Part shown: one piece after another, positions 44,788-53,428 of the stretch | Layout: the number at the start of each line of letters is the position of its first letter | How positions within the stretch are numbered: the first letter of the stretch is position 1 | Notes under the pieces: model-generated | Seen by the model: the letters and a program-made list of their open reading frames with translations, nothing else | What the model was told of the DNA's origin: nothing | Database searches by the model: none | Position numbers and translations under genes: made by a program | Assembly: GCA_021784595.1 (NCBI GenBank) | Contig: JAJYHT010000061.1 | Coordinates: forward strand, 26,063 to 90,062 | Source: Bacillota bacterium | GTDB lineage: Bacteria; Bacillota; Sulfobacillia; Sulfobacillales; Sulfobacillaceae | Reading direction: 5' to 3' | DNA length: 64,000 bases

Positions 44788-46008
44788 GTGTCTCTCAGTA
44801 CCACCAAGGAGTCGTCTGCTCACCAAAAACGTCATGTCATGCTTTGGGTGCTGGCTATCGGGCCAGGCGTTCTCGGGCTGGCCGCGGATAATGACGCAGG
44901 AGGCATGTTATCCTATTTGGTCACCGGCGCAGCCCATCATTTGGGCTGGTTTTTAGTGGCCTTAGTCGGCATGGTGCCGATAACCTACACAATCCAAGAA
45001 TTGGCTCTGAGGGTAGCGATCGCTACCCAAATGCCCTACAGCCATCTCTTGCGGTTGAAATTCGGGCGCGCTTGGACCGCTATCAATGGCCTGGTGCTCC
45101 ATCTCTTGAATGCGATGATTTTAATTACAGAATTTTTAGGCATGACATCCGCTCTTTATCTTGTGGGGCTCGCCTGGTGGCAAGGACTGTTCATCTCATG
45201 GGCATCGGTGATTGGGATTACCACATACCGCCATTACCCTAGTCTAGAACGGCTGCTGTTAATTCTGGCGATTTTCAACTTTGCTTTCATTCCAGCGCTC
45301 ATTTGGCTGCACCCGGCACCCAACGCATGGCATAATGCGTTGGGAAATGGATTTTCCTCTTCAGTGTTTTTTTTGTTGCTGTCGCTGGCTGGCAATGCCA
45401 TTGCGCCTTGGATGATCTACTGGCAACAAAATGCAGTCTGGTCGGGCAATGTGCCCTCATTAAGTTTCGGACGTAAAGACATTAGAATCGGCGTAGCAGC
45501 GCAAGTTTCGATGGCCGCCGTTGTCATGCTGATTGGGGCGTTGGCCAGTGGAGCAGGCAGTCCCCTAATCAATCCCTTGAAATGGCTTCTTCATGCAGTA
45601 GGTCCGATCTCCGGCCGTCTTTTTGCACTGGGTATTTTTGATGCGGGTTTTCTGGCCGCATGTACCATCTCACTCTCATCGGCCTGGATGCTGAGCGAAG
45701 TTTTGCACGGCACCCCACCTCCGCGAGCGGTCACACCGACCGGTGGGCGCTCGCGGTGGATTCACATATTGACATTGACCCTGGCCGCCCTATGCGTGTT
45801 ATGGCCTCACCTGGCTGTTGGATCTATTGCACTGTGGGCGCAGGCGCTCGGAGCCCTGTGGATGCCAGCCAGTCTAATCATGTTGATTGTAATTGGCCGC
45901 GACTTGCATCTGATGGGCCCTATGACGATCGGACCTTCACGTCTTTTGGGCCTCCTCGGCATCGTGTCCCTATTTGTAATCTTGGCGGTGTTGTCCTTGA
46001 TCACATGA
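44788..46008 (+). CDS. NRAMP-superfamily cation transporter, NRMT-like
   Basis: 406 aa, 11 predicted helices. TM1 carries GLAADNDAGGMLSYLVTGA in part: the DPGN of Mn/Fe NRAMPs is replaced by DNDAGG, as in the NRAMP-related Mg2+ group. The TM6 segment is GNAIAPWMIYWQQNAV, lacking the metal-binding Met of true NRAMPs. Together these changes suggest a hard cation such as Mg2+ or Al3+, or another solute, rather than Mn2+ or Fe2+. GTG 44788 has AGAGGAAG upstream. Divergent from the small membrane protein. Confidence 0.85.
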   Translation: MSLSTTKESSAHQKRHVMLWVLAIGPGVLGLAADNDAGGMLSYLVTGAAHHLGWFLVALVGMVPITYTIQELALRVAIATQMPYSHLLRLKFGRAWTAINGLVLHLLNAMILITEFLGMTSALYLVGLAWWQGLFISWASVIGITTYRHYPSLERLLLILAIFNFAFIPALIWLHPAPNAWHNALGNGFSSSVFFLLLSLAGNAIAPWMIYWQQNAVWSGNVPSLSFGRKDIRIGVAAQVSMAAVVMLIGALASGAGSPLINPLKWLLHAVGPISGRLFALGIFDAGFLAACTISLSSAWMLSEVLHGTPPPRAVTPTGGRSRWIHILTLTLAALCVLWPHLAVGSIALWAQALGALWMPASLIMLIVIGRDLHLMGPMTIGPSRLLGLLGIVSLFVILAVLSLIT

Positions 46009-46082
46009 GGCGGCTTGCCGTCATCCCTTCGAACATGTACAGTTCAAGATAGAGAGCATCTGCACCAAGGAGGGGCTGAACC

Positions 46083-47489
46083 GTGTCCGACCACCAACAA
46101 GCCGTGCAATATCTGAAATCCCATCGCGAACAGCAACTGAGCGATTTAAATGATTTTCTTTGCATTCCCAGCATCTCTGCATTGAGTGAACACCGCCAAG
46201 ATGTGCGGCTTGCCGCCGAGTGGCTCGTCGCTCGCTTGATTCAGGCAGGCTTTCAAAATGCACATCTAGATGAAACACCGGGCAACCCGGTAGTTGTGGC
46301 CTCTGGGCCTCATGCCCCTTACCGTCCTACGGTATTAATTTATGGACATTATGATGTGCAGCCCGTAGATCCCATGGCGCAATGGACCCACCCGCCGTTT
46401 GAGCCCACGGTTATAGACGAGGTTCTCTACGCTCGCGGTTCTAGTGACGACAAAGGCCAAGTTTATATGCAACTGGCCGCTGCCGAATCTTGGCTGAAAA
46501 CGACAGGCGACACCCCGGTTAATTTAAAGTTTCTCTTAGAAGGGGAAGAGGAAATCGGCAGCATTCATCTAAATGAATATATCCAAAACCACCAAGACGA
46601 ATTAGCAGCCGATTTCGCGGTGATTTCCGACACGCCCATGTTTGCGGCCGGAGTGCCAGCGATTTGTTATGGGTTGCGCGGGTTGGCAGCACTCGAAATC
46701 ACCGTACGCGGCCCCTTCCAAGATTTGCACTCTGGCGTATTTGGGGGCGCAGTGATGAATCCCGCTCATGCTCTGGCCACATTGATTGCCTCTCTGCATA
46801 CTCCTGACGGAACTGTAGCGGTTTCTGGCTTTTATGACGGGGTGCAAGAACTGACCCTAAAGGAGCGGCAAGCTTTTGCCTCTTTGCCCTTTGACTCTGA
46901 GGCATTTCGCCAGTCGACCGGAAGCCCCACGCTGTTCGGCGAACCGGGCTACAGCCCCTTGGAACAGGTTTGGACTCGCCCCACCATTGAAGTCAATGGC
47001 ATGTGGTCCGGCTTCATTGGAGAAGGCCGCAAAACGATTGTGCCCTCAACAGCACACGCGAAGATTACCTGCCGTCTCGTCCCTCATCAAGACCCAGAGC
47101 ACGTATTGACCGAAGTTTGCACCCATCTTAAAACCCACTGTCCTCCGGGCGTCACCCTGGAAATTGAACGGGGGGAAGGGGATCCCGGAACGGTAACCCC
47201 ACTCAACCACCCGTCGGTCACTGCCGCAGAAGACGCTATTGAAGAAATTTATGGCACCAAGGCTGCCTATATCCGCATGGGTGGATCCATTCCGGTCGTG
47301 GTCACCTTCCAGGAAATTCTGAAGATGCCCACGCTACTGTTGGGATTTGCCCTACCAGACGAAAATTTCCACGCGCCCAACGAACATTTCCATTTGGAAA
47401 ATTTTTTCAAAGGCGCTCAAACCATCGCCCTTCTGTGGGATTACCTGGGCTCCCGAGATCCTCTTGAGTTCGCGTCCACAACTCGTTAG
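46083..47489 (+). CDS. M20-family dipeptidase
   Basis: 468 aa, binuclear zinc peptidase. VLIYGHYDVQPVDP with the first metal His and Asp, ARGSSDDKGQVYMQLAAAESWL in part with the bridging Asp, LLEGEEEIGS with the catalytic Glu pair, and the C-terminal His in ENFHAPNEHF. The lid domain (~185-300) has the DLHSGVFGG loop of the dipeptidase/carnosinase-like subgroup. GTG 46083 has GGAGGG upstream. It precedes cysE, cysteine metabolism may be linked, but this is inference. Confidence 0.9.
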   Translation: MSDHQQAVQYLKSHREQQLSDLNDFLCIPSISALSEHRQDVRLAAEWLVARLIQAGFQNAHLDETPGNPVVVASGPHAPYRPTVLIYGHYDVQPVDPMAQWTHPPFEPTVIDEVLYARGSSDDKGQVYMQLAAAESWLKTTGDTPVNLKFLLEGEEEIGSIHLNEYIQNHQDELAADFAVISDTPMFAAGVPAICYGLRGLAALEITVRGPFQDLHSGVFGGAVMNPAHALATLIASLHTPDGTVAVSGFYDGVQELTLKERQAFASLPFDSEAFRQSTGSPTLFGEPGYSPLEQVWTRPTIEVNGMWSGFIGEGRKTIVPSTAHAKITCRLVPHQDPEHVLTEVCTHLKTHCPPGVTLEIERGEGDPGTVTPLNHPSVTAAEDAIEEIYGTKAAYIRMGGSIPVVVTFQEILKMPTLLLGFALPDENFHAPNEHFHLENFFKGAQTIALLWDYLGSRDPLEFASTTR

Positions 47490-47531
47490 CATGATATTAA
47501 GCGACGACATTGCACAAAGGGAGACGCGCAT

Positions 47532-48449
47532 ATGGAGGCATTAGGCGAAGAAGGCTTTACCATCGAACATCTGTCCCGCATCGTAGCGAATATGGACCGG
47601 CAAGACGGGCGTTCGCTGGCAAGCAGTGACACTTTTGCTCCCACTACCCGTCAAGCAACCGAACGACTCATTCAACGATTGGAATGCCTTTTATTTCCTG
47701 TCGAACACGCCTGGCCGGAGGCAGTCGAAGGCACACAGGCGCAAGCTCGCACAGAACTGTTGGGCGTGGTGGTTTGGGATTTGGCACACCAGATCCATCG
47801 TGCCAAGCCCCACCGCTGTGACCCGCAGGAAGTGCCCTGCAGTGGATTGCTGCAGGCTTTTCACACCGCTTTGGAATTTGCTGCCGCCTTGCCTCGGATT
47901 TTGGAAAAACTCAGTCTAGACGTCACGGCGGCATTTTCCGGCGACCCTGCGGCACGGGATCTGTCAGAGATTGTTTCGTGCTATCCTGGGTTTTATGCGG
48001 TGATGGTATATCGATTAGCCCATGCATTGTTTGAATTGGGCGTCCCGCTCTTGCCCAGATTGATGACCGAAATTGCCCACAGCCAAACCGGCATAGATAT
48101 CCATCCCGGGGCTCGTATCGGGTCCAGTTTCTTTATCGACCACGGCACTGGTGTGGTCGTTGGGGAAACCACTGAAGTCGGCAATCACGTCACGCTGTAC
48201 CAAGGGGTTACGCTGGGAGCCTTAAACTTTCCTCGAGACGAAGCGGGTCAAATCATTCGCGGGCAAAAGCGGCACCCCACCATTGGCGACAACGTAGTTA
48301 TCTATTCCGGCGCCACCATTTTAGGAGGGACGACCACGGTGGGCGAAGGCAGCGTAATAGGGGGCAATGTCTGGCTCACGGAAAGCGTACCGCCATTCTC
48401 CCGTGTCATTGCGCAACCAAAAATCGAGTTGAAATCTGGCCATCGCTAA
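47532..48449 (+). CDS. cysE: Serine O-acetyltransferase, long form
   Basis: Makes O-acetylserine for cysteine synthesis. 305 aa: an N-terminal helical domain of ~170 residues, then left-handed beta-helix hexapeptides (DIHPGARIGSSFFIDHGTGVVVG in part), with catalytic His in FIDHGTG and in QKRHPTIGDNV, and YQGVTLG. The long N-terminus is that of the EpsC/SatA type. ATG 47532. Followed after 49 bases by a 141-aa unknown and then a threonine dehydratase. Confidence 0.93.
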   Translation: MEALGEEGFTIEHLSRIVANMDRQDGRSLASSDTFAPTTRQATERLIQRLECLLFPVEHAWPEAVEGTQAQARTELLGVVVWDLAHQIHRAKPHRCDPQEVPCSGLLQAFHTALEFAAALPRILEKLSLDVTAAFSGDPAARDLSEIVSCYPGFYAVMVYRLAHALFELGVPLLPRLMTEIAHSQTGIDIHPGARIGSSFFIDHGTGVVVGETTEVGNHVTLYQGVTLGALNFPRDEAGQIIRGQKRHPTIGDNVVIYSGATILGGTTTVGEGSVIGGNVWLTESVPPFSRVIAQPKIELKSGHR

Positions 48450-48498
48450 GCAGCCAACATAAGGTAGGAAAAGTACTTTTTACGAGGAGTTCTTGCAG

Positions 48499-48924
48499 AT
48501 GGAGTACATTCATGACAACAAGCCCCCCCTATCGTCGGGCAACAGCAGTATTTTCGTAGACATAGTGGTGTGGAATCCCAAGGACAAAGACACACGCCCT
48601 TTAGTCGCTTTTCTGGAGAATCACGGATTGGGAGAACGTTCCCAAACCGTTGAGTGGCTCAACAAATTCACCATAAGGCTCAGCATGTGGAAAGGTCGGT
48701 ATTGGAGCTTTCTCTCTGAGGCTGATTGGAGCCAAGCCAGCCAAGATCTCATCCAATTCATTCAAGACATGAAGGATCATTATCACCCTAAACGCATCGA
48801 GTACGATACACGCGCATTTTCGGTGGGCCTGGCTAAAAAAGTTCGAAGGGAAAAACGATCGATTCAAGATTTGGCAAGCGCGCCACCCACCAAAAATGGG
48901 CCCGTCTGGTGGATTTTTTCATGA
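48499..48924 (+). CDS. Unknown protein between cysE and threonine dehydratase
   Basis: 141 aa, not recognised. Predicted alpha/beta; the central WLNKFTIRLSMWKGRYWSFL and FIQDMKDHYHPKRIEYD are distinctive, and the end is basic. ATG 48499 has GAGGAG 9 bases upstream. Its stop overlaps the next start (ATGA), so it is translated together with the dehydratase. Confidence 0.7.
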   Translation: MEYIHDNKPPLSSGNSSIFVDIVVWNPKDKDTRPLVAFLENHGLGERSQTVEWLNKFTIRLSMWKGRYWSFLSEADWSQASQDLIQFIQDMKDHYHPKRIEYDTRAFSVGLAKKVRREKRSIQDLASAPPTKNGPVWWIFS

Positions 48925-49874
48925 CTGAGGGCCTCTCCCTACAAACCATTGCAGAGGCTGGGGATCGGTTGCGCGGCATCATCCATCGGACACCCATCGT
49001 CACTACGCACAGCGAACCGTGGCCTCTAGGGGCAGAATTGCGGTTGAAAGCGGAAAATTTTCAAGTTACGGGGTCTTTCAAGATTCGGGGCGCATTTAAC
49101 AAAATTGCCGTTTTAGAGCAGGGCTCAGTGCAAGGCGTGGTCACCGCATCCTCTGGCAATCATGGTCAAGCAGTCGCCTGGGCTGCGCGCCATTTTGGCC
49201 TGGCGGCCATTGTTGTAGTACCCAAAACCGCTCCCCAGTCCAAGATCCACGCAGCTCAAAGCTATGGAGCCGAAGTGGAGTATTGCGGCACCACCAGCCA
49301 AGAACGCCTTGAGCGCGCTGAGCTGATCGCCAAAGAGCGGGGTTACGCATTTGTTCCTCCGTATGATGACCCTGAGGTGATGTCCGGCCAAGGCACTATA
49401 GGGCTGGAAATTGTGGAAGATTGGCCCGAAGTTGAGGTAGTGCTGGTTCCAATTGGTGGAGGAGGACTAATTTCGGGCATTGCAACTGCCATTAAGTCCA
49501 TTCGGCCCGATATCTTAGTGATTGGGGTCGAAGCGGCAGGCGCGGCCAAAGCATGGACCTCTCGGCTTCGCCATCAACGAATCATCTTGGATCACACGGA
49601 TACTATTGCAGACGGCATCAAAACCCTGGCTTTGGGAGTCCTCACCTACCCTATTGTCGAACAATCGGTTGATCATTTGTTGACAGTAAATGATGCAGCA
49701 ATTATGCAGGCTGTGCGGTGGCTGCTGTTCCGGCACAAGCTGTTGGCAGAACCTTCAGGCGCCGCAACCGTGGCGGCTTTCATGACCAACCCCGAATGGT
49801 TTTCAGGGCGAAGGGCGGTGGCTCTTCTCAGTGGAGGAAACATCGACCCGAATGTGTTGCGGTCAATTCTTTAA
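48921..49874 (+). CDS. ilvA: Threonine/serine dehydratase
   Basis: PLP enzyme deaminating threonine (or serine) to 2-oxobutyrate (or pyruvate). 317 aa, the short TdcB-like form without a regulatory domain. PLP lysine Lys54 in TGSFKIRGAFNK, ASSGNHGQAVAWAA, VPIGGGGLISGIATA and LLSGGNID at the C-terminus. It may serve isoleucine synthesis or serine racemase-like roles; the symbol is by family. ATG 48921 overlaps the preceding stop. Confidence 0.9.
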   Translation: MTEGLSLQTIAEAGDRLRGIIHRTPIVTTHSEPWPLGAELRLKAENFQVTGSFKIRGAFNKIAVLEQGSVQGVVTASSGNHGQAVAWAARHFGLAAIVVVPKTAPQSKIHAAQSYGAEVEYCGTTSQERLERAELIAKERGYAFVPPYDDPEVMSGQGTIGLEIVEDWPEVEVVLVPIGGGGLISGIATAIKSIRPDILVIGVEAAGAAKAWTSRLRHQRIILDHTDTIADGIKTLALGVLTYPIVEQSVDHLLTVNDAAIMQAVRWLLFRHKLLAEPSGAATVAAFMTNPEWFSGRRAVALLSGGNIDPNVLRSIL

Positions 49875-49910
49875 GAAGTAACCGGGTATAATCTTTCCTA
49901 AACTGTCACA

Positions 49911-49944
49911 CGCTACCTTCCAAGCTCTAATTTGGGAGGTAGCG
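49911..49944 (+). promoter_or_regulatory. Hairpin masking a ribosome-binding site
   Basis: 13-bp stem with one G-T wobble (49911-49923 with 49932-49944, 8-base loop). Its 3' arm contains the GGGAGG site of the 53-aa gene starting at 49946. No T-run follows, so a terminator is unlikely. Confidence 0.6.
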
Positions 49945-49945
49945 C

Positions 49946-50107
49946 ATGAATGCCGAACCCGTCTGTGCTTGTGGACAAGCGGCCGCCACACAGTGTCTAG
50001 ACTGCAGCAGCCCGCTTTGTTTGGAGGATACCTGTTCAGGATGTCATCGATGCGAAAATGATTGCATCTGTCATTTGCGTTGGTGGGTCCCAGACTTTTT
50101 TCTCTAA
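49946..50107 (+). CDS. Small cysteine-rich protein, zinc-finger-like
   Basis: 53 aa with ten Cys and two His: CACG, CLDC, CLEDTCSGCHRC, CICH. The spacing resembles a B-box-like zinc-binding module. GGGAGG lies 6 bases upstream of ATG 49946 and is buried in a hairpin. Likely metal binding, role unknown. The aromatic end (RWWVPDFFL) could be an interaction or membrane-surface tail. Confidence 0.7.
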   Translation: MNAEPVCACGQAAATQCLDCSSPLCLEDTCSGCHRCENDCICHLRWWVPDFFL

Positions 50108-50113
50108 ACCAGT

Positions 50114-50296
50114 TTATTGTTGCAATGCCTGATTCAACATTTCCATAGCTTCCCGTATATGGGTTTGAGCGGCCGAGAGCAAAGTAACATCGGACCGCTC
50201 CTTGACTTGTTCCAAATATTTTTTCGCGCTCGCTAATTGAATGGCTATGTTTTTGATTGTTTCAGCCCAATCTGCCCAGTCTTCAGTGTTCTTCAC
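50114..50296 (-). CDS. Small helical protein of unknown function
   Basis: 60 aa, two amphipathic helices (DWAETIKNIAIQLASAKKYLE and DVTLLSAAQTHIREAMEML in parts) likely to form a coiled-coil hairpin or dimer. GTG 50296 with AGGGGG about 9 bases upstream; GTG 50329 has no site. No motif recognised. Confidence 0.55.
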   Translation of the reverse strand: MKNTEDWADWAETIKNIAIQLASAKKYLEQVKERSDVTLLSAAQTHIREAMEMLNQALQQ

Positions 50297-50473
50297 CTTG
50301 CTCGCCCCCTGCTTGCTATGACTTCCCACTTTAATTCAAGGAATCCACCCGAACAAATCGTTCACTATATCTTTCGCTGAGTGGAGAATTCTTTGGGGGA
50401 TCCACTGCGCAGGATTCCCAATTCGAGAACTCCATGCTATGGTGGGTGTCAACGTGTCAAACAGGAGTGAACT

Positions 50474-51211
50474 ATGGCATTTCTTTGGATCATTGCTTTA
50501 AGCGCTTCAGGATTCATGGCCTCGATAGCAACAAACACTATCGGGGTGGGAGGGGGCCTTTTGGTGATGCCTCTATTGGCCTTGTGGTTCCCCGCGCAAC
50601 AAGTGGTGGTATTTACCACCCCCATGTTTTTAGCCAACGCCATTGCCACCCTCTTGAACTATCGGCACAGTTGGAACGTTCCTCGGGCGTTGCGGACAAT
50701 TCCATGGGTTCTCTTGGGAATTTTTGGAGGCGTTGGCATCTTGGTTCATGAGTCGAGCCGAGATTTAGATTTCATCATAGCAGCCATTGCCCTGGCATTT
50801 GTGGGCTATGAAGTGTTTCAGCGCACCATGCGCCGCCAGATTTTGAGTCTGCCTACTTGGGCTGGGATGCCGATTGGGATAGTCGCCGGCGGCATTAGCG
50901 CCATTTCCAACATTGGCGGCACCCTGCTCTCGCTCTATATCTTGAGCCCCGAAGTCACTCCAGACGGTTTTGTCGGAAGCTTGGCTTTGCTCTACGTGGT
51001 CATGACTCTCAGCAAACTTGGCTTGTTCTGGTTTCATCATTTACTCACCTGGCAGACCCTCTGGTGGTCTATTCCGTCAATCCCCGCCATAACGGCGGGA
51101 GCGCTGGTGGGAAAAAAGTTGCACCATCGCATTCAACCTGGCGTGTTCCGCCCCATCGTAATCACCGTCATCTTAGCCTCCAGTATACTGTTGATTTCCA
51201 CCTCGCTTTGA
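50474..51211 (+). CDS. TauE/SafE-family anion exporter
   Basis: 245 aa, seven to eight helices. TNTIGVGGGLLVMPLLALWFP in part near residue 20 and the second repeat IVAGGISAISNIGGTLLSLYIL in part near residue 135 are the family's twin glycine-rich loops. Members export sulfite, sulfoacetate or related organic anions; a sulfur compound would fit the organism but is inference. AGGAG 6-8 bases upstream of ATG 50474. Confidence 0.88.
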   Translation: MAFLWIIALSASGFMASIATNTIGVGGGLLVMPLLALWFPAQQVVVFTTPMFLANAIATLLNYRHSWNVPRALRTIPWVLLGIFGGVGILVHESSRDLDFIIAAIALAFVGYEVFQRTMRRQILSLPTWAGMPIGIVAGGISAISNIGGTLLSLYILSPEVTPDGFVGSLALLYVVMTLSKLGLFWFHHLLTWQTLWWSIPSIPAITAGALVGKKLHHRIQPGVFRPIVITVILASSILLISTSL

Positions 51212-51335
51212 GAGAGATATATGTTAGCGCTCAAATATACCGTATGTTTCTTATCAATTCGGTCTAAATCGCATAAACTATTAAAGTCCACCTGGTGGAG
51301 AAAAGGCCAACGAGAACTAGCCGAGGAGTGTCTGC

Positions 51336-52160
51336 ATGCCCATAAACCCAGATCCGCGCCCCATAGGCATGTTCGATTCCGGAGAGGGGGGCCTGACTGT
51401 CCTCAAAAGAGCCTGGGATCTCTATCCCGGCGAGCACTACCTCTATGCTGCCGATTCAGTTCACTTTCCCTATGGCACTCGTTCTCTAGCAGAAGTGCGG
51501 AAATTTTTCATGGGATTTCTCGACTTTTTTATTTCCCAACATGTTAAAGCCATCATTATTGCCTGCAATACGGCTACTGCCGCCGCTCTTGAGATCGCCC
51601 AAGCCCACTCGCCGGTGCCAGTCATCGGAGTCATCCAACCTGGTGTGGCACAAGCTCTAAAATCATCGAAAACCGGGGTCATTGGAATATTGTCTACCGA
51701 AGCTACTTATCGCGCAGAAGTGTATCCGCGCGCTCTTAAGGCACTGAATGCTAATGTTCAGGCACTAGCCGCGCCTTGTCCGGTTTTAGTCACCATGGTA
51801 GAGGCTGGCCAAACCGACGGCCCTCAAGTGGAGAAGCGGGTAAGGCACTGCACTCGTTCCTTATTGGCACAGCATGCCGATACCTTGATCTTAGGTTGCA
51901 CCCATTTCCCCCACATGGAGCACATTTTTGCCAAAGTGGTGGCGGACCAAGCGGTGATAGTCGATCCTGGACTGGCCACCGCCCGCCTGCTGCCTACCAT
52001 CCTAGGACCTCTTAATACAACAGATGACGGGGCGATCCGATTTTACACCACCGGTGAGCCAAAACAGGCTCTTCACATCGCCCGCATCTTGTGGCCGAAA
52101 ATGTCCGAACAGCCCCGCCAGCTGCACTGGCACCAAGGACAATTGGTAGAACTGTCCTAA
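51336..52160 (+). CDS. murI: Glutamate racemase
   Basis: Makes D-glutamate for peptidoglycan. 274 aa. GMFDSGEGGLTVLK near the N-terminus, catalytic Cys77 in IIACNTATAAA and Cys188 in LILGCTHFPHM, and YGTRS. GAGGAG lies upstream of ATG 51336. Its 3' end overlaps dapA by 4 bases on the opposite strand. Confidence 0.96.
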   Translation: MPINPDPRPIGMFDSGEGGLTVLKRAWDLYPGEHYLYAADSVHFPYGTRSLAEVRKFFMGFLDFFISQHVKAIIIACNTATAAALEIAQAHSPVPVIGVIQPGVAQALKSSKTGVIGILSTEATYRAEVYPRALKALNANVQALAAPCPVLVTMVEAGQTDGPQVEKRVRHCTRSLLAQHADTLILGCTHFPHMEHIFAKVVADQAVIVDPGLATARLLPTILGPLNTTDDGAIRFYTTGEPKQALHIARILWPKMSEQPRQLHWHQGQLVELS

Positions 52161-53059
52161 GAGGCGTGTTGACCCACCTGAGTATCCATCTTGAGTGCCC
52201 TGATGCTTTGCTCCAACCGCACCAATGACCCTGTATCTTCAGGATAAACGAGCGGCAACCGCAACGGCCCTGCCGGCAGTCCCAATCGATTCATGAGCCA
52301 TTTAAGGGGAATTGGGTTAGGCCAACTAAACAAATCCCGAAATATCGGCAGCAGTCGAAAATGGAGTGCTCGCGCATAGGGCAAATCTTGGTTCCTCAAG
52401 GCCGTTGCCATGCTTGCCATTTCTGGTCCCACTACGTGGGACGCCACACTGACCACTCCCCGCGCCCCCAATGCCATCGCTGGGAAAAACAGCGCATCAT
52501 CACCGGAATACAGCAGCGTATCAGGGCATTCTTCCAACAATTGCTCCATTGCGCCAATCTGGCCCGAAGCTTCTTTAACAGCGAATACATTTGGACATGC
52601 GGTAACAATTTTTGCGACTGTCGATGCGGCTAAATTTACCCCCGTTCTTCCTGGCACGTTATATAGCATGACGGGAATCGGCAGATTCTCCGCAATATGC
52701 ACAAAATGTCGGAAAAGACCTTCTTGTGGGGGTTTGTTATAGTAGGGAGCAACAAGCAAGACCCCATCTGCTCCCCAGCTTGCCGCCTGTTGAGACAACA
52801 TCTTGGCATGATGAGTGTCATTAGAACCTGCACCCACGAGAACTGGGGCATTGCCAGCCCCTCTTTTTACCGCGTAAAACAATCGTTCACGCTCTTCAAG
52901 AGATAGTGTTGGCGACTCACCCGTAGTCCCTGCCACAACCAATCCTTCGCTACCATTCAATATCAACCACCGCGCCAACTCTTCTGCACGCGTCTCGTCA
53001 AGGGTGCCCGTCTCAGTGAAAGGGGTCACCATGGCCGTGATTATACAAGGCCACTGCAT
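52157..53059 (-). CDS. dapA: 4-Hydroxy-tetrahydrodipicolinate synthase
   Basis: Condenses pyruvate and aspartate semialdehyde in lysine/diaminopimelate synthesis. 300 aa. Thr45-Thr46 in VVAGTTGESP, Tyr107 in VAPYYNKP, Tyr133 in MLYNVPGRTG and the Schiff-base Lys162 in FAVKEASGQ. AAAGGAGG upstream of ATG 53059, better than the frame start at 53104. The upstream 370 bases hold no recognised riboswitch. It lies near dapL on the other strand. Confidence 0.96.
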   Translation of the reverse strand: MQWPCIITAMVTPFTETGTLDETRAEELARWLILNGSEGLVVAGTTGESPTLSLEERERLFYAVKRGAGNAPVLVGAGSNDTHHAKMLSQQAASWGADGVLLVAPYYNKPPQEGLFRHFVHIAENLPIPVMLYNVPGRTGVNLAASTVAKIVTACPNVFAVKEASGQIGAMEQLLEECPDTLLYSGDDALFFPAMALGARGVVSVASHVVGPEMASMATALRNQDLPYARALHFRLLPIFRDLFSWPNPIPLKWLMNRLGLPAGPLRLPLVYPEDTGSLVRLEQSIRALKMDTQVGQHAS

Positions 53060-53166
53060 AGTTATGCCTCCTTTGGTCAAATCGAGAAACGCTAAGCGAA
53101 CCATTTCTCCAAAACTTAATAAGGTGTGGTCATAGTATTCCTATGAAATTGGAAGGAGATTTGATT

Positions 53167-53280
53167 ATGCCGGCTGCCGCGAAATTTAGCGCGGACCGGC
53201 TAAATCTTAGCGTTTGTCTTGGAAGAAGGCAGAACAAGCTTAGGAAGGTTGGACTGAGGGGCAGTCGGGGAAAGCCATGA
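53167..53280 (+). CDS. Possible 37-residue basic peptide in the dapA-dapL spacer
   Basis: ATG 53167 has AAGGAG 8 bases upstream and 37 codons follow, rich in Arg, Lys and Gly. A GC-rich hairpin (53169-53200) covers the first codons. Could be a leader peptide of dapL or chance. The rest of the 370-base spacer holds only a candidate -10 TATAAT at 53349. Confidence 0.35.
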   Translation: MPAAAKFSADRLNLSVCLGRRQNKLRKVGLRGSRGKP

Positions 53281-53428
53281 CATGGAACAAACGGTATCCG
53301 TCATAAAATATTCTGCACCCCTTTCTATCAAACAAGCGATTAACCAGTTATAATTATACACAATCTATTACCACACGCAAGTCAATTTTTCAAATCCCAC
53401 TTGTGCTAACCAAGAAAGGAGTTTCCCC

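Noticed and set aside
44286..44807. 173-codon minus-strand frame
   Set aside because: Shadow of the 85-aa membrane protein and the spacer; runs over the terminator, has no ribosome site and no protein-like motif.
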